Under the pieces are notes generated by a model. The model was not told the DNA's origin. It saw only the letters and a list, made by a program, of their open reading frames with translations, and searched no databases. From positions 1 through 22,170 of the forward strand of contig DFSO01000014.1 of the NCBI GenBank assembly GCA_002378665.1: a stretch of 22,170 bases of DNA. Direction: 5' to 3'. Each line of letters begins with the position of its first letter. The stretch's first letter is position 1. Below are positions 7,248-14,692 of this stretch, one piece after another. The position numbers were made by a program, and so were the translations under genes. Origin of the DNA: Loktanella sp. UBA3435. Lineage in GTDB: Bacteria; Pseudomonadota; Alphaproteobacteria; Rhodobacterales; Rhodobacteraceae.

Positions 7248-7283
7248 AACCCGAAGCAAACGTGGTCCGTCTGGGGTGATACA

Positions 7284-8777
7284 ATGAACGAAGTCGCAAC
7301 ATTTAATGCAACAGGCATGGCCGAGGCCAGCATCGACACGATGCCGCATTCCATCGAGGCTGAGCAGCAGCTTCTGGGTGCGATCCTGACCAATAACGAC
7401 ATCTTTGACCGTATCGCCTCGATCATTGGGCCAAAGCATTTCTACGACCCCGTACACGCCCGCATTTTCGAGACGGCCGCCACACGTATCGCCAAAAACG
7501 CGCTCGCCTCCCCTGTGACGCTCAAGACGTTCCTTGAGGATGACGAGGGCCTGAAAGAACTTGGCGGACCAGCCTACCTTGCCCGTCTTGCGGGTGCTGC
7601 GATTTCCGCCTTTGCCGCGCGCGACTACGCGCAGATGATTTATGACCTTTCAACACGGCGCGAACTTATTCAAGTTGGTCGCAGCATCGCAGACAAAGCC
7701 GCCAAAATGGACGTGCTATCAGAGCCGCGCGAGCAAATCGTTGAGGCTGAACAAGAGCTTTACCGCTTAGCAGAGCAAGGCTCGTCGGAGACAGGGTTCC
7801 AATCTTTTCTCAAGGCCGTGACCGAAGCCGTGAACGTCACCAACGCCGCCTATCAGCGTGATGGTGGGCTGTCTGGTATCTCGACTGGCCTCGTGGACCT
7901 CGACAAGAAACTTGGCGGTTTGCACAAATCCGACCTTTTGATCCTCGCCGGTCGCCCATCAATGGGGAAAACCTCGCTAGCGACCAACATCGCCTACAAC
8001 GTGGCCAAGGCCTACCGTAAAGGCACGCTGACTGACGGGACCGAGGGTGCTGTGAACGGTGGTGTTGTGGGCTTCTACTCTCTCGAAATGTCCGCCGAAC
8101 AGCTTGCCGCGCGTATTCTGTCGGAGGCTTCCGAGGTTAACTCGCACCAGATCCGCTCTGGTGATATGACCGAACCGGAATTCCGCCGCTTTGTTGAGGC
8201 TGCCAAAAACCTCGAATCCTGCCCGCTGTTTATCGATGACACGCCTGCCCTGCCGATCAGCCAACTGGCTGCCCGCGCGCGACGTCTGAAACGGACACAT
8301 GGGCTTGATCTGCTGGTCGTGGACTACTTGCAGCTTGTGCGCGGCACGGGCCGTTCCGAAAACCGTGTGAACGAAATTTCCGAAATCACGATGGGTCTCA
8401 AGGCCATCGCCAAGGAATTGCAAATCCCCGTCGTGGCCCTCTCGCAGCTCTCGCGTCAGGTCGAAAATCGCGAAGATAAACGCCCGCAGCTCTCTGACCT
8501 GCGTGAATCGGGCTCGATTGAGCAAGACGCCGACGTCGTGATGTTCGTGTACCGCGAGGAATACTACAAAGAGCGCGAAAAGCCCGGTGATCACGAGCAC
8601 GACAAAATGGCCGCGTGGCAAGATGAAATGGAGCGCCTGCACGGCAAAGCCGAAGTTGTGATCGGCAAGCAGCGCCACGGCCCCATCGGCACCGTTGGCC
8701 TGTCGTTCGAGGGTCAATTCACCCGCTTCGGCAACCTCGCGCAACCATGGCAAGGCACGCCGTCCGAGGAATACTAA
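7284..8777 (+). CDS. dnaB: Replicative DNA helicase DnaB
   Basis: DnaB is the hexameric 5'-3' helicase that drives the replication fork. The N-terminal domain begins PHSIEAEQQLLGAIL (residue 21 on), as in the family. The RecA-like motor domain follows, with Walker A GRPSMGKT (223-230), the FYSLEMSAEQLAARIL block, Walker B in LLVVDYLQL, and LSQLSRQVENREDKRPQLSDLRESGSIEQDADVV with its late helicase motifs split across two stretches. No intein or insertion is visible, and the 497-residue length is normal. I chose the ATG at 7284, which gives the usual short N-terminal leader; the earlier in-frame GTG at 7239 overlaps the promoter region. The gene has its own candidate promoter and DnaA box, so it is probably transcribed apart from pyrCE. 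Confidence 0.96.
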   Translation: MNEVATFNATGMAEASIDTMPHSIEAEQQLLGAILTNNDIFDRIASIIGPKHFYDPVHARIFETAATRIAKNALASPVTLKTFLEDDEGLKELGGPAYLARLAGAAISAFAARDYAQMIYDLSTRRELIQVGRSIADKAAKMDVLSEPREQIVEAEQELYRLAEQGSSETGFQSFLKAVTEAVNVTNAAYQRDGGLSGISTGLVDLDKKLGGLHKSDLLILAGRPSMGKTSLATNIAYNVAKAYRKGTLTDGTEGAVNGGVVGFYSLEMSAEQLAARILSEASEVNSHQIRSGDMTEPEFRRFVEAAKNLESCPLFIDDTPALPISQLAARARRLKRTHGLDLLVVDYLQLVRGTGRSENRVNEISEITMGLKAIAKELQIPVVALSQLSRQVENREDKRPQLSDLRESGSIEQDADVVMFVYREEYYKEREKPGDHEHDKMAAWQDEMERLHGKAEVVIGKQRHGPIGTVGLSFEGQFTRFGNLAQPWQGTPSEEY

Positions 8778-8922
8778 GGCGGACAAAAGAAGAGACTCGC
8801 AAGCAAGGCGGGAGCGAGATTTGTCACGCCTACGCCCAAGAAGCAGAGGCTACCTGAAACCTCCCATCTGAGCGTTTAAGCAGGATACACGGGGTACTCG
8901 CGCTATGCGGGGCGTCGATTTA

Positions 8923-8934
8923 CGCGGATTCGTG
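8923..8934 (+). repeat. 12-base direct repeat, copy 1 (before alr)
   Basis: CGCGGATTCGTG occurs here, in the 245-base gap between dnaB and alr, and again at 10097-10108 just after alr. It contains GATTC, a GANTC (CcrM) methylation site. The rest of this gap holds no gene or clear hairpin that I can support. Confidence 0.4.
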
Positions 8935-9022
8935 CCAAAATCTATTGGAGAACTTGCCTTCGGGGAAGTCTGGACGCTTATGCCCCCTTGTCGCAACCCC
9001 AAAGCCCTGACAAAAGAACGCC

Positions 9023-10060
9023 ATGAGCACTGGACATATCACAATCGACCTCGACGCCATTATCGCAAATTGGCGTGCGCTGGACAAAATGAGCAAATCC
9101 GAGACCGCAGCCGTGGTCAAGGCAGACGGCTACGGCCTTGGTGCGGGCCGTGTGGCCAAGGCATTGGCCAAAGCAGGCGCACGCAAGTTCTTTGTGGCCG
9201 TCGCCGAAGAAGGCGCGATTTTGCGGCAGGCCTTGGGCGAAGGGCCGCAGATCAACATTCTCTCAGGTCACATGAGCGGCGACACCGATATGATCGGCGA
9301 TCTGGACCTGACGCCGATGCTCAACTCGATTGATCAAATCTCGCGGCACTTCGAGGCACTGCCAGGCCATGCGTTTGGCATCCAGCTTGATACGGGCATG
9401 AACCGTCTGGGCATGGAATGGGACGAATGGGGTGCGATTGCCGAAATCGCTCTCGCGCAACATCCGACATTGGTGATGAGCCACCTTGCCTGCGCCGACG
9501 AGCCTGACCACCCGATGAACGCCTTTCAATTAGATGTCTTTCACCAGATGACCGACGGTATTTCCGTGCCGCGATCACTGGCGGCAACGGGTGGCATCCT
9601 GCTCGGCAAAGACTACCACTTTGACATGACGCGTCCAGGGATCGGCCTTTTTGGCGGACTGCCCTTTGAAAACGCGCGTCACGTTGTGCAAATGGACCTG
9701 CCCGTCATCCAAATCCGCAACCTCAATGCGGGCGAAGTTGTGGGCTATGGGAACGCGTGGCAGGCCGAACGCCCCTCGCGCATCGCAACCATTTCTGCGG
9801 GCTATGCCGACGGCCTTTTGCGGTCGATGTCCGACAAGGCAACGCTCTATTACGGCGATGAGCCCTGCCCGCTTGTGGGTCGCGTCTCGATGGATTTGCT
9901 GACCGTGGATGTCACGGACCTGTCCGAGGACCCGCACGCGCTCACGATCCTTGGCACACAGCAAACAGTTGATCAACTGGCACGTGTGGCTGGCACGATC
10001 GGCTACGAAATCCTTACCTCTTTGGGGAATCGCTACACCCGTCGCTCTAAGGGCGGTTAA
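9023..10060 (+). CDS. alr: Alanine racemase
   Basis: Alr interconverts L- and D-alanine with pyridoxal phosphate, supplying D-Ala for peptidoglycan. The PLP lysine is Lys33 in VVKADGYGLGAG, and the second catalytic base is Tyr261 in ISAGYADGLLR. QLDTGMNRLGM, MTRPGIGLFG and VGRVSMDLLTVDVTD are further family blocks. The length of 345 residues is normal for the fold, an N-terminal TIM barrel with a C-terminal beta domain. The ATG at 9023 has only a weak AAAGAA upstream. The start is fixed mainly by the family N-terminus (ITIDLDAIIANWRAL). It follows dnaB by 245 bases and is probably the end of its own transcript; a weak hairpin lies just after its stop. Confidence 0.95.
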   Translation: MSTGHITIDLDAIIANWRALDKMSKSETAAVVKADGYGLGAGRVAKALAKAGARKFFVAVAEEGAILRQALGEGPQINILSGHMSGDTDMIGDLDLTPMLNSIDQISRHFEALPGHAFGIQLDTGMNRLGMEWDEWGAIAEIALAQHPTLVMSHLACADEPDHPMNAFQLDVFHQMTDGISVPRSLAATGGILLGKDYHFDMTRPGIGLFGGLPFENARHVVQMDLPVIQIRNLNAGEVVGYGNAWQAERPSRIATISAGYADGLLRSMSDKATLYYGDEPCPLVGRVSMDLLTVDVTDLSEDPHALTILGTQQTVDQLARVAGTIGYEILTSLGNRYTRRSKGG

Positions 10061-10446
10061 GCCCTGAAATCGTTGCGATTCGCAGCGTTTCCTGCGCGCG
10101 GATTCGTGAAATCGGGTCGCTTTTTCGGTGCGCCAAAATAAAGCTGTCAACTGTGGCCACTGCGCACTAGGCAGAAATTTGCCAAATTTCCGCGCTACAA
10201 GTCGCAGCCCCAAAACGAACAATATCCCAGTAAATGCAGATGAACCAAGCGGCTTTCCCGTCCGCGTCCTTCCGGTTTGGGTCGCATGCAAACATAGCGC
10301 CGCGAGAAACAACGCTGCACAAACCTTTCAAATTGGTGCCTTTTTTGTGTTCCCTTGCCTCGTGAACCAAATTCCCCCTGCAATGCGGTTCTTCTTGGCT
10401 TATCTCAATGGTTAAAGAGAGCACTGATTTCTAAGGGAATTGAATT
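10061..10446. other. 386-base gene-free region between alr and the next gene
   Basis: I see no convincing gene here. The ORFs on both strands have compositions unlike the neighbours and no recognisable motif. It holds a small stem just after alr (CGTTGCG-ATT-CGCAGCG, 10071-10087, followed by only three T), copy 2 of the 12-base repeat (10097-10108), and a 17-base palindrome, GAAATTT-GCC-AAATTTC (10174-10190). At the right end AAGGGA (10433-10438) is the ribosome site for the ATG at 10447. It is AT-richer than the genes around it and probably contains the promoter of the next operon; I cannot place the hexamers with confidence. Confidence 0.5.
10097..10108 (+). repeat. 12-base direct repeat, copy 2 (after alr)
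   Basis: This is the second copy of CGCGGATTCGTG, 37 bases after the alr stop. Flanking bases differ from copy 1. A chance match of this length between two short gaps is unlikely but not negligible. Confidence 0.4.
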
Positions 10447-11214
10447 ATGCGCCAACTATCTTATCTCCGACTGACCCTTCGCGTTTTGCAAGGAGCTGCA
10501 ATTTTCGCAGCCGCCACATTGGCAATTGCAATGCTGACTTACACGATCTTTTGCGCCTTTGGTGCGACCGCTTGGCTGTCGTTCCCGATGACGTTTGGAG
10601 AGATGACAGTCCTAAACGCGGGCATGTATATGCAGATCGGATTGACCGTGTTGGTTTGCGCTGTCGCCCTGATGATCCCTACCAATATGCGGATGAACGC
10701 GCTTGAGCGCACCCATCGCTCGTTTCAAATGAGCATGGACGACGTTGCCCGCGCTTATCACCTGTGCCACACAGCCGACCGCGCAGGTGTTTTCACATTC
10801 AGCTCCGAGTTTGACGCCGTGCGCGAGCGCCTCGCCTACCTGCGCGATCACCCTGATCTGGTCCGCCTAGAGCCTGACGTTCTCGAAGTTGCAGCGCAGA
10901 TGTCGCAGCAATCGCGCCACTTGGCCGATGTCTATTCGGACGAAAAAGTGGAGCGCGCAAAGCAATTCCTAACCAACGCCAAGAAGAGGCCGAGGCCCAG
11001 CAACAACGCATTGTTGTGGCCCTGCACGTCGTGCAAGAAACCCGCACTTGGGCGCAGCAGGTCGATCTGGAAGAAAGCGTTGTGGCCTCACAACTCGAAC
11101 AGCTTGATGAGAAGCTGCAAATGGCGCTCCCCGCCCTTGGCTATATGCTCAGCCGCAAGGACGATAATGTTGTGGCCTTGGCCAAAAAACCTGCTGCGGA
11201 ATAGTAATTTTTGA
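10447..11214 (+). CDS. Inner-membrane protein with coiled-coil tail, frame apparently broken near 10972
   Basis: The intact part (residues 1-175) starts with two membrane segments (about 17-43 and 60-80). A soluble region then follows with YHLCHTADRAGVFTFSSEFD, RLAYLRDHPDLVRLEPDVLEVAAQMSQ split over two stretches, and YSDEKVERAKQFL. From memory, related Rhodobacterales proteins are labelled DNA repair protein and continue as a Gln/Glu-rich coiled coil. Here the frame instead runs into an odd Trp/Cys/Pro-rich tail and stops at 11214. The expected tail (QRQEEAEAQQQR, then VDLEESVVASQLEQLDEKL and LPALGYML) is present in the neighbouring frame from 10974 and stops at 11204. One missing base near 10972-10974 explains this: a real frameshift or a sequencing error. 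AAGGGA precedes the ATG. The repair label is not supported by anything I see. Confidence 0.75.
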   Translation: MRQLSYLRLTLRVLQGAAIFAAATLAIAMLTYTIFCAFGATAWLSFPMTFGEMTVLNAGMYMQIGLTVLVCAVALMIPTNMRMNALERTHRSFQMSMDDVARAYHLCHTADRAGVFTFSSEFDAVRERLAYLRDHPDLVRLEPDVLEVAAQMSQQSRHLADVYSDEKVERAKQFLTNAKKRPRPSNNALLWPCTSCKKPALGRSRSIWKKALWPHNSNSLMRSCKWRSPPLAICSAARTIMLWPWPKNLLRNSNF

Positions 11215-11669
11215 TGCGTAAACTGTTGATCGGCGCCAATCTGGCGCTCCTTATCGCCTTCCCCATCGCATGGTTTGCGCCGCTGATGCGTGCAGGGTTC
11301 CTGCCATTGTTTTCACTCTCGGAAATCAGCGTGATCTCTGGTCTGCAAAGTCTCTGGGGCTCTGACGTTTTCCTGGCCCTTATGGTCACGATCTTCGCGC
11401 TCTTTGCACCCTACCTCAAAACCATGGGCCTTGCGCTGATCCACTTTAACCTGCTCAGCGACAAACTCCTGCCTGTCCTCGCATGGCTCGGCAAACTGGC
11501 GATGGCCGACGTGTTCTTGATTGCGCTCTATATCGTCGTGGCCAAAGGTGTGGGCATCGGCAAGCTGGAAACCGCATGGGGGCTTTACCTCTTTTCCGTT
11601 TGCATCATCGCATCCATCGCGATTTCGGCCCTGACCCCGCGGATTTTGCCCCCAGCAAAACAAGGTTAA
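11214..11669 (+). CDS. PqiA-like (paraquat-inducible protein A) membrane protein
   Basis: The 151-residue product is mostly membrane: hydrophobic stretches at about residues 5-24, 52-67, 90-113 and 120-141. Short motifs fit a single PqiA domain: FSLSEISVISGLQSLW, LMVTIFALFAPYLKTMGLAL and LGKLAMADVFLIALYIV. Full-length PqiA of E. coli carries two such domains plus zinc-ribbon Cys pairs; both the second domain and the Cys are absent here. PqiA works with MCE proteins of the envelope, but no mce or pqiB gene is near, so a lipid-transport role is only a family-level guess. The ATG at 11214 overlaps the displaced stop of the preceding gene (TGATG). If that gene's frame is restored, the gap is nine bases. 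The two are probably one operon. Confidence 0.75.
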   Translation: MRKLLIGANLALLIAFPIAWFAPLMRAGFLPLFSLSEISVISGLQSLWGSDVFLALMVTIFALFAPYLKTMGLALIHFNLLSDKLLPVLAWLGKLAMADVFLIALYIVVAKGVGIGKLETAWGLYLFSVCIIASIAISALTPRILPPAKQG

Positions 11670-11714
11670 CGTTTCCCCATTGCCAGCGTGCTACGAATGG
11701 GGCAAAACGTGAAC

Positions 11715-13091
11715 ATGGCTAAACAAAACATCTTCACTTGCAACGAATGCGGCGCGTCCCACAGCAAATGGTCGGGACAATGCGACGCTTGCAACGCTTG
11801 GAACTCGATCCAAGAGGACAAACCGCTCAGCACAGGCCCCGCCAAGAAAACCTTGGGCGGCATGCGCGGTAAAACCATTCCGCTGACTGACCTTGCATCC
11901 AAAGAACCGCCGCCCCCGCGCACCATGTCAGGCGTCGAAGAACTCGACCGCGTGCTTGGTGGCGGTCTGGTCAAGGCCTCTGCCCTGCTCGTGGGCGGTG
12001 ATCCAGGGATCGGGAAATCGACCTTGCTGCTGCAAGCCGCCGCACGCTTTGCCCGCAACGGCCTCAAGGTCATCTATATCTCCGGCGAGGAATCGGCGGG
12101 CCAAATCCAGATGCGCGCCGAACGGTTGGGCCTGACCCAAAGCCCCGTTCACCTCGCATCAGCAACCAACCTGCGCGACATCCTCACCACGCTAGAGGTC
12201 GAAAAGCCCGACCTCGCGATCATCGATTCCATTCAAACCATGTGGGCCGATAACGTGGATTCCGCTCCGGGATCGGTCTCCCAAGTCCGCTCGTCGGCCC
12301 ACGAGCTCACAAGTTTCGCCAAAACCAACGGCATGTCCGTGATCATGGTCGGCCACGTCACCAAAGACGGCTCCATCGCAGGGCCGCGCGTTGTCGAACA
12401 TATGGTCGATACGGTGCTTTACTTTGAGGGCGAGCGCGGCCACCAATTCCGCATCCTACGCTCGGTCAAAAACCGCTTTGGTCCAGCGGATGAGATCGGC
12501 GTTTTCGAGATGACGGGCAAGGGCCTCGCTGAAGTCAAAAACCCCTCCGCCCTATTCCTCTCGGATCGCGGCAAACCTGCACCTGGGTCTGTGGTTTTTG
12601 CGGGCATCGAAGGCACCCGCCCTGTGCTCACCGAGATCCAAGCGCTCGTCGCACCCTCCCCTCATAGCCAACCCAAACGGTCCGTTGTGGGACTTGATAG
12701 TGGCAGGCTTGGCATGATCCTCGCCGTGTTAGAATCGCGCTGCGGTGTGCCGTTCACAGGGCTTGATGTTTACCTTAACGTCGCGGGCGGCATGAAAATC
12801 AACGATCCCGCCGCCGACCTCGCCGTCGCTGCCGCATTGGTTTCTGCGCGCGAAGACGCTGCATTACCCCATGATGTGGTGCTTTTTGGTGAAATAAGTC
12901 TCTCTGGGGCGCTTCGTCCGGTCATTCAGACCGAAAATAGATTGAAAGAAGCGCAAAAACTTGGTTTTACGTCTGCAATCACACCGCAACAGACCAAGAA
13001 GGTCGCGGTGGCGGGGTTAAGCTTGCGATATGCGCAAGACTTGGCCACGTTCGTAGCAGAAACATTCGGGGATCGTGGCCCCGAAAAGTAA
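11715..13091 (+). CDS. radA: DNA repair protein RadA (Sms)
   Basis: RadA is a RecA-like ATPase that processes recombination intermediates and promotes branch migration. The 458-residue protein has all three parts. The N-terminal zinc finger has Cys9, Cys12, Cys23 and Cys26. The RecA-like core has Walker A GGDPGIGKST (94-103) and Walker B in LAIIDSIQTMW. The RadA-specific KNRFG motif is at 252-256. The C-terminal Lon-like domain contains LDVYLNVAGGMKINDPAADLAV split across two stretches, followed by LFGEISLSGALRPV. I chose the ATG at 11715 because MAKQNIFTCNECG is the family N-terminus; the frame also opens at 11688. It lies in the run PqiA-like-radA-cvpA, common in this group. Confidence 0.96.
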   Translation: MAKQNIFTCNECGASHSKWSGQCDACNAWNSIQEDKPLSTGPAKKTLGGMRGKTIPLTDLASKEPPPPRTMSGVEELDRVLGGGLVKASALLVGGDPGIGKSTLLLQAAARFARNGLKVIYISGEESAGQIQMRAERLGLTQSPVHLASATNLRDILTTLEVEKPDLAIIDSIQTMWADNVDSAPGSVSQVRSSAHELTSFAKTNGMSVIMVGHVTKDGSIAGPRVVEHMVDTVLYFEGERGHQFRILRSVKNRFGPADEIGVFEMTGKGLAEVKNPSALFLSDRGKPAPGSVVFAGIEGTRPVLTEIQALVAPSPHSQPKRSVVGLDSGRLGMILAVLESRCGVPFTGLDVYLNVAGGMKINDPAADLAVAAALVSAREDAALPHDVVLFGEISLSGALRPVIQTENRLKEAQKLGFTSAITPQQTKKVAVAGLSLRYAQDLATFVAETFGDRGPEK

Positions 13092-13110
13092 TAAAGAGTG
13101 AGAGACGCGC

Positions 13111-13674
13111 ATGGAAGGTTTTACAATCGTCGACGGGGTCGTCGCAATTGTGATCGTTGTATCGGCGCTGCTGGCATATAGCCGCGGCTTCGTACGCGAA
13201 GCGATGGCGATTGCGGGCTGGATTGGTGCGACAATCCTCGCGTTCATCTTCGCCGACAGCGTGCAGCCAATCATCCGCGGCTTGCCCGTCATCGGTGATT
13301 TCATCGGTGATAGCTGTGAGCTGTCGATCATCGCCTCATTCGCTGCGGTCTTTGCGATTGCGCTCGTGGTCGTGTCGATCTTCACACCGCTGTTCTCAAG
13401 CCTCGTGCAACGCTCCGCCCTTGGCGGGCTTGATCAAGGTTTTGGATTCCTCTTTGGCGTGCTGCGCGGCATCCTTTTGGTCGCTGTGGCCTTCTTTGTT
13501 TACCAGACAGTGCTCTCGACCCAAAAAGTCGACATGGTTGAAAACAGCCGCTCTGCAACAGTCTTTGGCAAGCTGACTGGTCAAATCGAAGACCGCGACC
13601 CAGAAGCGGCATTGGGCTGGATCACAACACAATACGAGCAGCTTGTCGGCACATGTGGCGCCGCACCTGAATAA
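13111..13674 (+). CDS. cvpA: CvpA family membrane protein
   Basis: CvpA (colicin V production) proteins are small inner-membrane proteins linked in enterobacteria to colicin V export and envelope stress; the mechanism is unclear. The 187-residue product has four hydrophobic segments: DGVVAIVIVVSALLAYSRG (about 7-25, followed by the typical FVREAM), an AIAGWIGATILAFIFA segment (about 31-46), a strong one at about 70-92, and VLRGILLVAVAFFVYQTVL split around residue 118-136. The C-terminal 50 residues are soluble. It starts 19 bases after radA, behind GAGAG, and ends at a terminator (13696-13733). In many bacteria cvpA is directly upstream of purF; here kynA lies between them. Confidence 0.88.
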   Translation: MEGFTIVDGVVAIVIVVSALLAYSRGFVREAMAIAGWIGATILAFIFADSVQPIIRGLPVIGDFIGDSCELSIIASFAAVFAIALVVVSIFTPLFSSLVQRSALGGLDQGFGFLFGVLRGILLVAVAFFVYQTVLSTQKVDMVENSRSATVFGKLTGQIEDRDPEAALGWITTQYEQLVGTCGAAPE

Positions 13675-13695
13675 CACGCTTGGTCTTGTAGATTT

Positions 13696-13733
13696 AAATT
13701 GCCGTGATACCCACTCAGGGATCACGGCAATTT
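13696..13733 (+). terminator. Intrinsic terminator after cvpA
   Basis: AAATTGCCGTGAT (13696-13708) and ATCACGGCAATTT (13721-13733) form a 13-bp stem, extended inside by CCC/GGG with one bulged A. A run of T at 13731-13736 follows. It closes the transcript that includes radA and cvpA, and lies only about 17 bases before the kynA start, so kynA must be transcribed from very close by or depend on read-through. Confidence 0.85.
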
Positions 13734-13752
13734 TTTATCTATGAGGCGACTT

Positions 13753-14595
13753 ATGACCGAAAATCCCCCCTATAATCCCTCCACTGAAGGCGCGCAGATG
13801 CGCTTTGACGGGCGCATGTCGTATAGCGACTATCTCGGGTTGGATATGGTGCTTGAGGCGCAAAAGCCGCGAACTGACACCCATGACGAGATGCTTTTCA
13901 TCATCCAGCATCAGACCTCAGAGCTATGGATGCGGCTTGTCCTGCATGAAATGGCGACGGCACGACGGTCTATTGCCGACGGTCAATTGCAGCCCGCGTT
14001 TAAAATGCTATCGCGTGTGGCGAAAATCTTCGAGCAGCTCAATAACGCTTGGGATGTGCTGCGGACAATGACGCCGAGCGAATACACCGCATTTCGCGAC
14101 GATCTGGGGCAATCGTCGGGCTTTCAGTCATGGCAATACCGGCTGATTGAGTTCACCCTTGGCAACCGTAATCACGCCATGATCCAGCCCCACGCACACA
14201 GACCTGATATCATGGCCAAGCTAGAAGCCGAACTTGCGCAGCCCTCACTTTATGATGTGGCCATCGATGCCCTGCGGACCGCAGGTTTGCTCGACGTGCC
14301 CGCCTTTCAAACCAGAGACGTCACCCAAGCGCATATATTTGACGAAGGCGTGATGCTGGCATGGACGGCGGTCTACCGCGACCCGCATGCCCATTGGGAG
14401 CTTTATGAACTGGCCGAAAAGCTGGTCGATCTGGAAGACTACTTTCGCAGATGGCGTTTTAACCACGTCACAACGGTTGAGCGCGTGATCGGGTTCAAGC
14501 GCGGCACTGGTGGCACAGGCGGCGTCAGCTATCTGCGCCGCATCCTCGAGGTCGAGTTATTCCCAGAACTCTGGCGTTTGCGCACAGAATTGTGA
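13753..14595 (+). CDS. kynA: Tryptophan 2,3-dioxygenase
   Basis: KynA is a cytosolic heme enzyme that opens the indole ring of L-tryptophan to N-formylkynurenine, the first step of the kynurenine pathway. The 280-residue length fits the bacterial family. The heme-pocket segment LFIIQHQTSELW (distal His53), SSGFQSWQYRLIEFTLGN, the proximal heme ligand His238 in RFNHVTTVERVIGFKRG, and the substrate-binding GTGGTGG loop (251-257) are all present. I chose the ATG at 13753 because GAGG lies six bases before it; the ATG at 13741 overlaps that site and adds only MRRL. No kynB or kynU is nearby, so the rest of the pathway must lie elsewhere. The gap to purF is 97 bases, with no terminator that I can see. 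Confidence 0.95.
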   Translation: MTENPPYNPSTEGAQMRFDGRMSYSDYLGLDMVLEAQKPRTDTHDEMLFIIQHQTSELWMRLVLHEMATARRSIADGQLQPAFKMLSRVAKIFEQLNNAWDVLRTMTPSEYTAFRDDLGQSSGFQSWQYRLIEFTLGNRNHAMIQPHAHRPDIMAKLEAELAQPSLYDVAIDALRTAGLLDVPAFQTRDVTQAHIFDEGVMLAWTAVYRDPHAHWELYELAEKLVDLEDYFRRWRFNHVTTVERVIGFKRGTGGTGGVSYLRRILEVELFPELWRLRTEL

Positions 14596-14692
14596 CACAT
14601 GCCGCAATCATCCCAGATAGGCGCGTGACATAGGCCGCCGTTGCCCGTAAGAACAACCCGAATGCACACCCTCGGATTCGGAGCTGCCCGCC

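Noticed and set aside
7118..7283. Possible replication origin upstream of dnaB, prompted by the DnaA box
   Set aside because: Only one DnaA box is visible, there is no AT-rich unwinding region of note, and there are no origin-linked genes (dnaA, dnaN, parAB, hemE) nearby; a regulatory site is more likely.
7977..8786. A 269-residue open frame on the minus strand inside dnaB
   Set aside because: It is opposite a clear DnaB coding region; long antisense frames arise from the high-GC codon bias. Its product has no recognisable motif.
8905..9333. A 142-residue plus-strand frame overlapping the start of alr
   Set aside because: Most of it is alr read in another frame, giving an Arg-rich product; alr has all its active-site residues.
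9575..10312. A 245-residue minus-strand frame over the end of alr and the following gap
   Set aside because: Mostly antisense to alr, with Arg/Gln-rich composition, no ribosome site considered convincing and no family likeness.
10128..10415. A 95-residue plus-strand frame in the gap after alr
   Set aside because: No ribosome site, no motif, and a composition unlike the neighbouring genes; the gap is better read as non-coding.
10960..10985. Programmed -1 ribosomal frameshift to explain the two-frame gene
   Set aside because: No slippery X-XXY-YYZ heptamer is present, and a simple one-base deletion explains the break.
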